DNA of 64,000 bases from Halopiger djelfimassiliensis (GCF_000455365.1 NZ_HG315684.1:700859-764858), one strand, 5' to 3'; shown: positions 33,605 to 42,774, counted from the stretch's first letter. Made by a program: numbers and translations. Notes: generated by a model from the letters alone, not told the origin.

Positions 33605-36544
33605 ATGGTTTCCCCACGGCCCGGCGACGAGCGCCGACTCCTCGTCGTCGGACTCGAGGACGAACCCGTGCGTACAGCGACGAACGACCTCGAAGCCGGC
33701 CCCACCGACGTCCGGACGGTCGCGACCGCACAGGCGGCTCTCGAGCGTTTCGCGACAGGTCCCGTCGACTGCGTGGTGACCGCCCAGCGGCTGTCCGACG
33801 GGACCGGCGTCGCTCTTCTCGAGCGGCTACGCGACCGCGATCCGACGGTTCCGGTCGTGCTCGTTCCGGACGACGCCGGCGACGAGGCGGTTGCGAGTGC
33901 CGCTGTCGCCGCGGGGGTCACGGAGTACGTTCCCCGCGATCGATCCGACGACGACCTCGCCGCGGCCCTCGAGCGAGCGATGGCGACGAGCCGAAAGCGA
34001 CGGCGACGGCGGGCGCGAGCGCGCCAGTTCGGCGCGATATTCGACGATCCGGAGACGTACGCCTGGGTGCTCGAGCCGGACGGGGCGGTTCGGCGGGCCA
34101 GCGAGGCCGCGCTCGGGGCGCTCGACGCGACCGAGGACGACGTTCTCGGTTGTCCGTTCCCGACGTTATCGCTGTGGCAGCGCGCCGAAAAGGGGGAATC
34201 CGTGGTTCGAGACGCCGTCGACCGGGCGGCAAACGGCGAGGTCGTCCACCGGGAGGTTGCCCGGACCCGCGCGACCGACGAGCCGCCGGGCGAGCGCGAG
34301 TCGTACGCACTCGAGGTGACCGTCCGGCCCGTGCGGGACGACTCCGGGACTGTCGTGTCCCTGCTCGCGCGGGCAACCGACGTCACCGAGCGGGTCCGCC
34401 TCGAGCGGGAACTCCGCGAGTCCGAACAGCTTCACCGGGTGACGCTCAACAACATGACCGATACCGTCCTCATCACCGACGACGACGGGGCGTTTACGTA
34501 CGTCTGTCCGAACGTCCACTTCATCTTCGGCTACTCCGACGACGAGATCCACGAGATGGGGACGATCGACGAACTCCTCGAGGCGGACCTGTTCGACCGC
34601 GAGGAGCTGGCGACGGAAGGCGTGTTGACCAACATCGAGTGTACGGCGACGGACAAGGCGGGTCGTGAACACACGCTGCTCGTCAACGTCCGCGAGGTCG
34701 ACATCCAGGGCGGGACGGTCCTCTATAGCTGTCGGGATATCACGAAACGAAAACGCCGCGAGGAGGCACTGACGGCGCTCCACCGGACCGCACGGGAACT
34801 GCTGTACGCCGAAACGGACCGCGAAATCGCCACCCTCGTCGTCGAGGACGCAACCGATGTCCTCGATCTCGAAGCGAGCGCCGCGTACCTGTTCGAGACG
34901 GACGAGAACGTGTTGCAACCGGCCGCCCGTTCGCCGGGAATGGACGCGTTACACGGCCCGTTACCTGCCCACCAGCCCGGCGGCGACAGCATCCCCGGCG
35001 ACGTCTTCGTCGAAGGCGAGAGCCGGTTCTTCGCGGACGTTCACAAGTCGCCGCTGTTGTCCGATCCGACCACCGGGATCAGAAGCGCCGCGTTCGTCCC
35101 GCTTGGCGATCACGGCGTCTTCGTTGCGGGATCGGCGACCGTCGACGCGTTCGACGACGTCTCGCGGGAACTCACCGACCTGCTGGCTGCGACGGCCGAG
35201 GCCGCGCTCGACCGGGTCGAGCGGGAACGAACCCTCCGCGAACGGGACCGCGAACTCAAGCGACGGAATCGACAGCTCACGCGACTCAACCGGATCAACG
35301 AGATCATCCGGGAGATCGACCAGGCGCTGGTACAGGCGGAGACGCGCGAGGAGATCGAAGCCGCGGTCTGTGACCGTCTCACCGCCGCCGATCGGTTCTC
35401 GTTCGCCTGGATCGGGGCGGTCGACCCCGGCGGCGATCGCTTGGCGTCGCGCGCTCACGGCGGAACGGAACAGGGTCGGGACTATCTCGACGGGGTCTCG
35501 CTTTCGCTGACGGCGGCTGCAACCGAACCGGCGGTTAGGACGGCGAGAACGAACGAGGTGACCGTCGTCTCCAACGTCGCCGATGCCCTCCACGAGTGCG
35601 GCCAGTCGTGGCGAAAGGAGGCGCTTCCACGCGAGTACCAGTCGGTCATCGGCGTCCCGCTCTCGTACGACGAGTTCACCTACGGCGTGATGACCGTCTA
35701 CGCCGACCGTCCCGACGCGTTCGACGAGGTCACGCGGGCCGTCCTCGAGGAACTCGGCGAGACCATCGCCTCCGCCATCGCGGCGGTCGAGCGAAAGAGC
35801 GCGCTCCTGTCGAACGCGAGTACGCGCCTCGAGTTCGACGTTCGCGACGGGAGTTTCGTCTTTACGCGACTCGCCCGGCGGGCCGAGTGTGTGCTCTCGT
35901 TCGACGGCGGCATTCGACAGCGGGAAGACGCTGCCGCGGTGTTCGTCACCGTCGAAGGGTGTCCGCCCACGGACGTCGTCTCGGTCGCCGACGACCTCGT
36001 CGCCGTCGAGGGTGCGCAGGTGATCAACGACGCGTCCGACGGCGACGACGCCGGAACCGGGTCCGGCACCGAACGCGAGCCCGGCGGGACGGTCCTCGTG
36101 GAGCTTTCGCGGCCGTTTCTCGCCCTTCGGCTCGCCGACCACGGCGTGGTCCTGCGGAGCGTCGAAGCCACGCCCGAGCGTGCCCGGATCGTCGTCGACG
36201 TCCCACGAAGCGTCGATGCTCGAGGGAGTGCGACCGTCGTCTCGGAGACGTTCTCGGACGTCGAACTCAGGTCGAAACGGAGCGTCGATCGAACCACGCC
36301 GCGGGACCTCCGGTCGGAGATACTCGACCGACTTACCGAACGACAGCTCGAGGTCGTGCAACTGGCCTACTACGGCGGCTACTTCGAGTCGCCGCGGGAC
36401 CGATCGGGCGAGGAAATCGCCGAGACGCTGGGGATCTCGCCCGCAGCGTTTTACCGACACAACCGGACGGTCCAGCGGAAACTCTTCGACCTCCTGTTCG
36501 ACGAACTCGGCCTTCCGGCAAATACTGTACCTACGGTTGAATAG
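33605..36544 (+). CDS. Large multi-sensor HTH_10 regulator with degenerate receiver domain
   Basis: 979 residues. Domains in order: a receiver-like domain (about 8-125, RRLLVVGLEDEPVRTATNDL); PAS (about 145-265, ending LLARATDVTERVRLERELR); PAS (about 275-390, MTDTVLITDDDGAFTYVCPN to VLYSCRDITKRKRREE); GAF (about 400-530); coiled linker; GAF (about 560-715, EAAVCDRLTAADRFSFAWIG to TVYADRPDAFDEVTRAVL); bacterioopsin-activator domain; and HTH_10 at the C-terminus (LTERQLEVVQLAYYGGYFES, GEEIAETLGISPAAFYRHNR). The receiver lacks the acceptor Asp (CVVTAQRL where D is expected), so it cannot be phosphorylated normally. Probably a soluble redox, gas or light responsive activator; targets unknown. 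Confidence 0.88.
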   Translation: MVSPRPGDERRLLVVGLEDEPVRTATNDLEAGPTDVRTVATAQAALERFATGPVDCVVTAQRLSDGTGVALLERLRDRDPTVPVVLVPDDAGDEAVASAAVAAGVTEYVPRDRSDDDLAAALERAMATSRKRRRRRARARQFGAIFDDPETYAWVLEPDGAVRRASEAALGALDATEDDVLGCPFPTLSLWQRAEKGESVVRDAVDRAANGEVVHREVARTRATDEPPGERESYALEVTVRPVRDDSGTVVSLLARATDVTERVRLERELRESEQLHRVTLNNMTDTVLITDDDGAFTYVCPNVHFIFGYSDDEIHEMGTIDELLEADLFDREELATEGVLTNIECTATDKAGREHTLLVNVREVDIQGGTVLYSCRDITKRKRREEALTALHRTARELLYAETDREIATLVVEDATDVLDLEASAAYLFETDENVLQPAARSPGMDALHGPLPAHQPGGDSIPGDVFVEGESRFFADVHKSPLLSDPTTGIRSAAFVPLGDHGVFVAGSATVDAFDDVSRELTDLLAATAEAALDRVERERTLRERDRELKRRNRQLTRLNRINEIIREIDQALVQAETREEIEAAVCDRLTAADRFSFAWIGAVDPGGDRLASRAHGGTEQGRDYLDGVSLSLTAAATEPAVRTARTNEVTVVSNVADALHECGQSWRKEALPREYQSVIGVPLSYDEFTYGVMTVYADRPDAFDEVTRAVLEELGETIASAIAAVERKSALLSNASTRLEFDVRDGSFVFTRLARRAECVLSFDGGIRQREDAAAVFVTVEGCPPTDVVSVADDLVAVEGAQVINDASDGDDAGTGSGTEREPGGTVLVELSRPFLALRLADHGVVLRSVEATPERARIVVDVPRSVDARGSATVVSETFSDVELRSKRSVDRTTPRDLRSEILDRLTERQLEVVQLAYYGGYFESPRDRSGEEIAETLGISPAAFYRHNRTVQRKLFDLLFDELGLPANTVPTVE

Positions 36545-36658
36545 TGAACCCTACTGATTCGGAGGCGCTAGCTATCTGACGAGTACGCTCATCCACGTCT
36601 TCCGAATAGTGTTCGATCGCGACCGTTGTGCTCCCCCGGCGGAGACGGTCGAATCACC

Positions 36659-36799
36659 ATGAAAGACATCGAATACGACCCGGCGGAGGAATCGACATAC
36701 GAGTGTTTCGCGTGCGGCACCGTCGTGCAAGCGTCGACCCCGGGCGCATGCCCCGACTGTGGTGCCGACATGCGCAACCGGCGGACGCCGATCGAGTAA
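36659..36799 (+). CDS. 46-residue rubrerythrin-like zinc-ribbon protein
   Basis: MKDIEYDPAEESTYECFACG starts it, and CPDCGADMRNRRTPIE ends it. Cys pairs CFAC and CPDC form one knuckle site, like the rubredoxin-type end of rubrerythrins. Near-identical mini-proteins are widespread in haloarchaea as I recall. Function unknown. It is below the usual length cut-off, so is easily missed. Confidence 0.8.
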   Translation: MKDIEYDPAEESTYECFACGTVVQASTPGACPDCGADMRNRRTPIE

Positions 36800-36900
36800 C
36801 GGCGTCGTCCCATTGGACACCGGTGGCGGATCGTCCCCTTTCGTGGTTAGTGGTACCGCAGGCCACTGTTTCAAGACCGTAGAGCGCGAACGTCGAGGGG

Positions 36901-37653
36901 ATGTCCGCCACCGGATCCATCACCGTCGTCCCGAGCGTCCACTTTTCGCCGACCCACCGCCGTCGCGTGCGAACGACGATCCGCGAGACGGAGCCAGATC
37001 TCGTCGCCGTCGAACTCGACGAGCGACGGTACGAACGCCTCGAGCGAACCGATCGAGAGACTCCGTTCGAACTGGCCCGGGACCTTCCGCCGGCGACTGC
37101 GGCCGCCTACAACGTGTTGCGAGCGGTCCAGCGGACAGTGGTCCGACTGTACGGGCTCGATCCGGGCAAGACCGACATGGAGACGGCCATCGAGACCGCC
37201 GCCGAACTCGGGACCGACGTCGCGCTCATCGACGATCCGATCGAAGAGACCGTCGCCGCACTTTCCTCACGGGTCGGTCCGGACCTCCTGCCGAAACTGT
37301 TCGTCCGGGCCCAGCGGATGCCCCCGAGCCAGCAGGTCGCGCAGTTCGAACTGCTCACGCTGCCGTTCGAGGACATCACGAGCGGCGAGGACGTCCAGCC
37401 GGCGATCGAACAGCTCCGGTGGTTCCTCCCGGAGCTGACGGACGTACTGATCGACCGCCGCGATCGGGCGATGGCCGCGCGGCTTCACGCACTCCGGCGT
37501 GAGGGCCACGACGTCGTCGCGGTCGTCGGGGCGGGACATCACCTCGGTATCGAGCGCCGCCTCGAGGACCTCGAGTCGCGGGACGACGACGGGGAGACGC
37601 CGGTCCCGGTCCGATCGCCGTCGCGGACGGTGACCCGCATTCCGATCGACTGA
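36901..37653 (+). CDS. TraB/PrgY-domain protein, soluble short form
   Basis: 250 residues. The TraB-domain marks are ITVVPSVHFSPTHRRRVRTT (GxxH-type motif), PDLVAVELDERRYERLE, a central DVALIDDPIEETVAAL, MAARLHALRREGHDVVAVVGAGHHLGIERR, the paired His motif near the end. The fold is related to TIKI/EreA-type hydrolases. Many archaeal relatives continue into a membrane domain; this one stops after the catalytic-like part. No signal peptide is seen. Biochemical role unknown. Confidence 0.82.
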   Translation: MSATGSITVVPSVHFSPTHRRRVRTTIRETEPDLVAVELDERRYERLERTDRETPFELARDLPPATAAAYNVLRAVQRTVVRLYGLDPGKTDMETAIETAAELGTDVALIDDPIEETVAALSSRVGPDLLPKLFVRAQRMPPSQQVAQFELLTLPFEDITSGEDVQPAIEQLRWFLPELTDVLIDRRDRAMAARLHALRREGHDVVAVVGAGHHLGIERRLEDLESRDDDGETPVPVRSPSRTVTRIPID

Positions 37654-37666
37654 GAACCCCCGACGG

Positions 37667-38290
37667 TCAGCCCTCGAGGTAGGCCATCGCTTCCTCGTCG
37701 GTCACCTGTCCGAACTCCCGGTAGAACTGGCCCACCGCGCGGAAGTTCTGGGGCGTCCGGAGCGCGATCACCTCGTCGGCCTCCCGCTCGAGGGACTCGA
37801 TCGACTGTGGCGAGCCGACGGGGACCGCAAGGACGATGGTGTCGGCGTCGGCCTCCTGAACCTGCCGCAGACAAGCCGTCGCGGTCGCCCCGGTCGCGAC
37901 GCCGTCGTCGACGACGACCACGCGCTTCCCGCGCAGATCCGGCATGCCGTCCGTTTCCCGGTACCGATCGGCCTTCAGGCGCGCGTTTTCGGCCTCTTCG
38001 TCGCGGATCTCCTCGAGATAGGTCTCGGAGACGTCGAGCCGATCGATCAGATCGTCGTTGTACCGGGTGCTGCCGTCGCTCGCGACCGCGCCGAGGGCCA
38101 GTTCGGGGTTGTTCGGCGCGCCCATCTTCCGGGCGACGACGATATCCAGTTCGGCCCCGAGCGCATCCGCGACGGGCCGGGCGACGGGCAAGGCTCCGCG
38201 CGGGATCCCGAGGACGATATCGGCCTCGAGTCCGCGGCGCTCGAGTTCGGCCGCGAGCCGGTTGCCGGCGTCGGTCCTGTCGTCGAACAT
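37667..38290 (-). CDS. Phosphoribosyltransferase-domain protein
   Basis: 207 residues from the ATG at 38290. A type I PRT fold: ADIVLGIPRGALPVARPVAD near 30, VVARKMGAPNNPELALGAVA near 60, and the PRPP loop KRVVVVDDGVATGATATACL near 125. This belongs to the group often annotated as PRT-like with an unassigned base, sometimes paired with erythromycin-esterase-type enzymes. A purine or pyrimidine salvage function is possible but not shown. It ends convergently with the TraB-domain gene. Confidence 0.85.
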   Translation of the reverse strand: MFDDRTDAGNRLAAELERRGLEADIVLGIPRGALPVARPVADALGAELDIVVARKMGAPNNPELALGAVASDGSTRYNDDLIDRLDVSETYLEEIRDEEAENARLKADRYRETDGMPDLRGKRVVVVDDGVATGATATACLRQVQEADADTIVLAVPVGSPQSIESLEREADEVIALRTPQNFRAVGQFYREFGQVTDEEAMAYLEG

Positions 38291-38420
38291 GGGTCTAACG
38301 GACGTAGATCGCCCACGCACTACGGTTTGACGTGGCATACGACGGCAGCCGATCCGCCGCCCGGAAGCGACCGGAACACGCCTGCCCAACGCCTACGACC
38401 GGAGCCTCGCGACGACCCGT

Positions 38421-39197
38421 ATGGGACGCCTGCAACGAACGCTGTCGAACGTGTCCGAGGAGTCCGGTACGGAAAGCGGCCGCGTCGCCGTCGTTGGCGG
38501 CAGCATCGACTATCCGAATCAGCCGGCGATCGTCGGAACGGCCGCGCTTCGGACGGGATCGGACCACGTTCGCGCGCTCGTCGCCGAGAACATCTACGAG
38601 ATCGTCGCGAGCCACTCGCTGAACCTGCTCGTCAGCTACTACGCCGGCGAGCGGTTCGACGAGGGCGCGGTCGAGCGAACCCGCGATGTCAGCGAGTGGG
38701 CGGACGCGCTCGTGATCGGTCCCGGCCTGGTCGACGCGGAAACGCGGGCGGTCTGTGAGACGATCGACTCCGTCTCCATCCCGGTCGTGGTCGACGCACT
38801 CGCGATCGAACCCGCGCTCGAGGCCGACCTCTCGAACGCCGTGCTCACGCCGAGTGGTTCCGAAGACGACCCGATCTACGAGACCTACGGGTCGCTCGAG
38901 ACGTTCACCGAGGAGACGGGCGCGGTGATCACGCTGACGGGGGACGTCGACGAGATCGTCGCCGACGGCGAACGGCTGCACAACGAGACCGGCACGTCGG
39001 CGCTGACCGTCGCAGGGACCGGTGACACGCTCGCCGGGATCACCGCCTCGCTGCTCGGGCAGGGGATGGAACGGCGGGAGGCGGCGGAACTGGGCGCGTG
39101 GATCCTCGGCAAAAGCGGCGAGCTGGCGACGGCCGAATACGGACCCGGCGTCCTCGCGACCGACGTGATCGACAGCATTCCGAACACGATCCGGTAG
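38421..39197 (+). CDS. ADP-dependent NAD(P)H-hydrate dehydratase (YjeF C-terminal type)
   Basis: 258 residues. A ribokinase-fold enzyme that repairs damaged NAD(P)H hydrates. Marks are VAVVGGSIDYPNQPAIVGTA, ADALVIGPGLVDAETRAV, IPVVVDALAIEPALEADLSN, and the catalytic GTSALTVAGTGDTLAGITAS with the GTGD anion hole/base. The YjeF epimerase half is absent here, so epimerase activity would come from another gene. A carbohydrate-kinase role is an alternative in the same fold, but the motif set favours the dehydratase. Confidence 0.85.
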   Translation: MGRLQRTLSNVSEESGTESGRVAVVGGSIDYPNQPAIVGTAALRTGSDHVRALVAENIYEIVASHSLNLLVSYYAGERFDEGAVERTRDVSEWADALVIGPGLVDAETRAVCETIDSVSIPVVVDALAIEPALEADLSNAVLTPSGSEDDPIYETYGSLETFTEETGAVITLTGDVDEIVADGERLHNETGTSALTVAGTGDTLAGITASLLGQGMERREAAELGAWILGKSGELATAEYGPGVLATDVIDSIPNTIR

Positions 39198-39247
39198 CCG
39201 TCGGGGAAACGGTTATCCGTCAGTTGATCGTCACCTCGAGTAGACGA

Positions 39248-39964
39248 ATGTCCGACGACCACCCGCACGGAACCTCGACGGGAGACGGTTCGGAGCCGAC
39301 CGTTTCCCACCCGCTCTTCGCGGCGGTGTACGATCGATGGCTGCCCGAACCGCCGTCGATGAAGCCCCACCGGACGTATCTCGCCCGGAACCTCTCGGGG
39401 CGTGTCCTCGAACTCGGCATCGGAAACGGAGCGATGGTTCCGTTCGTCGCCGCCAACGCGGACGACGGTCTCGAGTACCACGCCATCGAACCGGACCCGC
39501 ACATGCGAAAGCGGGCGCACCGAGCGGCCCGGAAGAACGACGTTCCGGTACGGCTCCGTGACGCCCGCGCGGAGTCGCTTCCCTATCCGGACGACGCCTT
39601 CGACATCGTCGTCTCGGCCGTCGTCTTCTGTACCGTTCAGGACCCCGACGCCGCCATAGACGAGGTCGCACGCGTCCTGAAACCGGACGGCGAGTTCCGG
39701 TTTCTCGAGCACGTCCACGCCGACGGCTGGCGCGGCACGGGACAGGACCTCCTGAACCCGCTGTGGGAGCGTGCCGCCGGCGGCTGCCAGCTGACCCGGA
39801 AAACCGTCGAGCGGTTCGTCGAACACGACGCGTTCGCCGTCGAGGAGATCGAGCGCGTTTCGTTCGGGATCTTTCCCGTAACGCCGGTCGTCCGCGGGAC
39901 GCTCCGGCGACGCCGCGCCGGGCTCGAGGGGTTTATCGGAACGGACGTGGGCATAGGGGTATGA
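39248..39964 (+). CDS. Class I SAM-dependent methyltransferase (UbiE/type 11-like)
   Basis: 238 residues. Motif I VLELGIGNGAMVPFVAANAD near 55, acidic motif YHAIEPDPHM, ARAESLPYPDDAFDIVVSA (motif II), and RVLKPDGEFRFLEHVHADG (motif III) are clear. It is related to small-molecule and phospholipid methylases. The stop codon overlaps the next ATG in an ATGA junction, so it is translationally coupled to an aminotransferase. Substrate unknown. Confidence 0.85.
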   Translation: MSDDHPHGTSTGDGSEPTVSHPLFAAVYDRWLPEPPSMKPHRTYLARNLSGRVLELGIGNGAMVPFVAANADDGLEYHAIEPDPHMRKRAHRAARKNDVPVRLRDARAESLPYPDDAFDIVVSAVVFCTVQDPDAAIDEVARVLKPDGEFRFLEHVHADGWRGTGQDLLNPLWERAAGGCQLTRKTVERFVEHDAFAVEEIERVSFGIFPVTPVVRGTLRRRRAGLEGFIGTDVGIGV

Positions 39965-41088
39965 CCACGAACAGGGTGCGGATGACGCCGGGACCGACCG
40001 AGGTCCCCGGAGCCGTCAGGAACCGAATGGCCGAACCGACGCCCAATCCCGACGTCGAGGCCGAGTTCTTCGAGTTCTACCGATCGTTGACCGAGAAACT
40101 CGAACGGCTGTATCGAGCCGGACCGACGGCCGGCAGCGACTCGAGCGGACAGGCGGGGAGCCGGGACGTCGTCGTCCTCGGCGGCGAAGGCATCCTCGGT
40201 CTCGAGGCCGCGATCGCCTCGCTCGTCGAGGAAGGTGACCGCGTCCTCTGTCTCTCGAACGGGCTCTACGGCGACGGCTTTGCCGATTTCGTCGAACAGT
40301 ACGGCGGCGAGGCCGTCACCTGCGAGTTCCCCTGGCGGGGGACCCTCGGGGCCGACGCCGTCCGCGACGAACTCGATCGGGCAGCCGACGCCGGCGAGCC
40401 GTTCGATCTCGCGACGATGGTCCACTGCGAGACGCCGACGGGGACGCTCACCGACCTCGAGCCGATCCTCGACGTCCTCGAGGACCGCGGCGTCATCTCG
40501 GTCGTCGACGCGGTCTCGTCGCTGGGCGGTACGCCCGTCCCGACCGACCGGATCGACGTCTGTCTGGGCGCGAGCCAGAAGTGTCTCAGCGCGCCGCCGG
40601 GGCTGGCGACCTGCGCGATCAGCGACCGCGCGTGGGACCGCATCGAAGCCGTCGAGACGCAGTCGTTCTACACCGACCTCGAGCCGTGGCGTACCGCCGC
40701 CGCCGACGAGTGGTTCCCCTACACGCACCTGACGGCGAACCTCTACGGGCTCGACGCCGCCGTCGAACTGCTGTTCGAGGAGGGCCTCGAGACCGTCTTC
40801 GATCGACACGAGACGGCCGCGGCCCTGTGTCGCGAGCGGGCCCGATCGCTCGGGCTGGAGCTGTACCCCGCCGACGAGGCCGACTGCTCGCCGACGGTGA
40901 CGGCACTCGACGTCGAGGGCCGAGCCGCGACCCTCCAACAGGCCGTGCTCGATGAGCACGGGATCGTCCTCGCGACCGGGCTCGGCGACCTCGAGGACGA
41001 CGTGCTCCGGATCGGCCACATGGGTCACAACGCCCGCGTCGATCACGTCGAGCGGACGATGGACGCGCTGGCCGACGTGCTCGAGTGA
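39961..41088 (+). CDS. Class V aminotransferase (alanine/serine-glyoxylate type)
   Basis: 375 residues. A fold-type I PLP enzyme: RMTPGPTEVPGAVRNRMAEP at the N-terminus is the classic start of alanine-glyoxylate and serine-pyruvate aminotransferases, VHCETPTGTLTDLEPI and ISVVDAVSSLGGTP bind the cofactor, and CLGASQKCLSAPPGLA contains the PLP lysine. RIGHMGHN near the end is typical. In archaea such enzymes link glyoxylate or phosphonopyruvate with Ala or Ser. It overlaps the upstream methyltransferase by four bases. Confidence 0.9.
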   Translation: MTTNRVRMTPGPTEVPGAVRNRMAEPTPNPDVEAEFFEFYRSLTEKLERLYRAGPTAGSDSSGQAGSRDVVVLGGEGILGLEAAIASLVEEGDRVLCLSNGLYGDGFADFVEQYGGEAVTCEFPWRGTLGADAVRDELDRAADAGEPFDLATMVHCETPTGTLTDLEPILDVLEDRGVISVVDAVSSLGGTPVPTDRIDVCLGASQKCLSAPPGLATCAISDRAWDRIEAVETQSFYTDLEPWRTAAADEWFPYTHLTANLYGLDAAVELLFEEGLETVFDRHETAAALCRERARSLGLELYPADEADCSPTVTALDVEGRAATLQQAVLDEHGIVLATGLGDLEDDVLRIGHMGHNARVDHVERTMDALADVLE

Positions 41089-41186
41089 GCCACAGAAACT
41101 CGACTCTCGGGGCGTCGTATCCGACGGGAACGAAGCCGGAACCTGCAGGTGGAACCGTTTCCCGCCCGACCGGGCTAGCTCTCCGT

Positions 41187-41465
41187 ATGTCCGACCCCGA
41201 TCGGGAGCCGACGGAGAAACCGACGAATACGAAAACGGAGGCCAAACAGGAGGATCAGCGGATCATCCGCAACTGGGTAGGGATCGCCGTCGTCTCGATC
41301 CTCGCGCTGTGGCTGCTCGTGATCGCGCTGATGCAGGCGACCGGCGTCATGGACGTGTTCGGACCGATCGCCGACACCCAGACACAGCAGTGGGCCGTCT
41401 TTGCCGTCCTCGTACTCGTCGTCGTCGCCCTCGCCGGGTGGAGCTGGCGCTCGATCGTCGGATAA
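41187..41465 (+). CDS. Small two-span membrane protein (92 residues)
   Basis: A charged Lys/Glu/Thr-rich N-terminus (about 1-28), then two hydrophobic helices: WVGIAVVSILALWLLVIALM and WAVFAVLVLVVVALAGWSW. The short loop between is DVFGPIADTQTQQ. No known motif. It ends six bases before the convergent cystathionine-synthase-type gene. Confidence 0.7.
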   Translation: MSDPDREPTEKPTNTKTEAKQEDQRIIRNWVGIAVVSILALWLLVIALMQATGVMDVFGPIADTQTQQWAVFAVLVLVVVALAGWSWRSIVG

Positions 41466-41471
41466 CCGGTC

Positions 41472-42707
41472 TCAGTCGTCGGTCGGAACGGACGAGCGAC
41501 GCCGTATCGCGTCGAACCCGCGCTCGAGGTCGGCAAGCAGATCGTCGGTTCCCTCGACGCCAGCGGACACGCGAACGAGCGTATCGGTGATCCCGAGGTT
41601 CTCCCGTTCGGCCCGCGAAAGCGGTTCGTGGGTCATTCCGGCGGGGAGTTCGATCAGGCTCTCGACGCCGCCGACCGAAACCGCGAGCGTAAACTCCTCG
41701 AGCGCTTCCACGAAGGCCGCCGCGTCGTCGATGTCGCCCTCGAGTTCGAACGAGAGGATGCCGCCGAAGCCGTCCATCTGTTCGCGGGCGAGGTCGTGCT
41801 GTGGGTGGCTCTCGAGACCGGGGTAGTAGACGTCCGAGACGAGTTCATGGCCCTCGAGGAACTCCGCGAGAGCGACGGCGTTGCGCTCGTGCTGGCGCAT
41901 CCGCATGTGCAGCGTTTTCAGCCCCCGGAGAACGAGGTAGCTGTCGAACGGGGCGAGCATATCGCCGACGCCGACCTGCTGGTGAAACTGGAGCCGTTCG
42001 GCAAGCGAGTCGTCGCTCGTAACGACGGCCCCGCCGATCGAGTCCGAGTGGCCGTTGAGATACTTCGTCGTGCTGTGGGCGACGACATCCGCGCCCAACT
42101 CGAGCGGACGCTGGAAGTACGGGCTCGCGAAGGTGTTGTCGACCCCGAAGGTCGCGTCCGCGCTGGCCGCGATTGCGGCGATCGCGGCGATATCACAGAG
42201 GCCGAGTTTCGGATTCGTTGGTGTCTCCATCCAGACGAACGCCGTCTCGTCGGTGACTGCCGCATCGACGGCCGCCGTCTCGGTCGCGTCGACGAACTCC
42301 ACGTCCACGTTCAGCCGGCCCGCGAAGACCTCCTCGAGCATCCGCCGGGTGCCGGCGTAGAGGTCGTCGAACGCGACGAGGTGGTCTCCCGGCTCGACGA
42401 CCGACAGGATCGTCGTGAAAATCGCCGCCGTTCCGGACGAGAACGCCATCGCGTACTCGCCGCCCTCGAGCGCGGCCAGTCGCGTCTCGAGGGCGTGTCT
42501 GGTCGGGTTCGACAGCCGCGAGTAGACGAACTCGCCGGCGTCGGGATCGACGTCGTCGAGGCTCAACTCGGTGTCCAGACCCGGCAACGCGTAGGTCGAG
42601 GCCAGATGGAGCGGCGCGGTGACGTCGCCCGCTTCGCTTCCGGTCCGGAACGGCTCCTCGCCCGCGGTGACGGCGAGCGTCTCGAACGCCCGTTCGGGTG
42701 CGGTCAT
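41472..42707 (-). CDS. Cystathionine gamma-synthase/lyase-family PLP enzyme
   Basis: 411 residues. Trans-sulfuration family marks: APLHLASTYALPG near 30, YSRLSNPTRHALETRLAALE near 60, AFSSGTAAIFTTILSVVEPG, PTNPKLGLCDIAAIA, FGVDNTFASPYFQRPLELGA, and AHSTTKYLNGHSD with the PLP lysine. SVGGVESLIELPAGMTHEPL lies near the end. It could act as cystathionine gamma-synthase, gamma-lyase or O-acetylhomoserine sulfhydrylase; sequence alone does not decide. The upstream region carries two tandem 21-bp repeats, suggesting specific regulation, perhaps by sulfur supply. Confidence 0.9.
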   Translation of the reverse strand: MTAPERAFETLAVTAGEEPFRTGSEAGDVTAPLHLASTYALPGLDTELSLDDVDPDAGEFVYSRLSNPTRHALETRLAALEGGEYAMAFSSGTAAIFTTILSVVEPGDHLVAFDDLYAGTRRMLEEVFAGRLNVDVEFVDATETAAVDAAVTDETAFVWMETPTNPKLGLCDIAAIAAIAASADATFGVDNTFASPYFQRPLELGADVVAHSTTKYLNGHSDSIGGAVVTSDDSLAERLQFHQQVGVGDMLAPFDSYLVLRGLKTLHMRMRQHERNAVALAEFLEGHELVSDVYYPGLESHPQHDLAREQMDGFGGILSFELEGDIDDAAAFVEALEEFTLAVSVGGVESLIELPAGMTHEPLSRAERENLGITDTLVRVSAGVEGTDDLLADLERGFDAIRRRSSVPTDD

Positions 42708-42732
42708 GTCCGAACGACACGAACGATAGTGA

Positions 42733-42774
42733 GTAATATCTTCCTATTTTGTGGTAATATTTTCCTGTATTTGG
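42733..42774 (-). promoter_or_regulatory. Two tandem 21-bp repeats in the promoter of the cystathionine-synthase-family gene
   Basis: Copies at 42733-42753 and 42754-42774 match at 16 of 21 positions. On the minus strand each contains AGGAA(G or A)ATATTAC. The 21-base period places both on the same face of the helix. They cover the expected BRE/TATA region 26-67 bases upstream of the start codon, so binding there would control initiation. Confidence 0.6.

Noticed and set aside
33605..36544. Histidine kinase
   Set aside because: No H-box or HATPase domain; the C-terminus is HTH_10, so it is a DNA-binding regulator.
36659..36799. Functional rubrerythrin
   Set aside because: Only the zinc/rubredoxin-like knuckle is present; the four-helix di-iron domain is absent.
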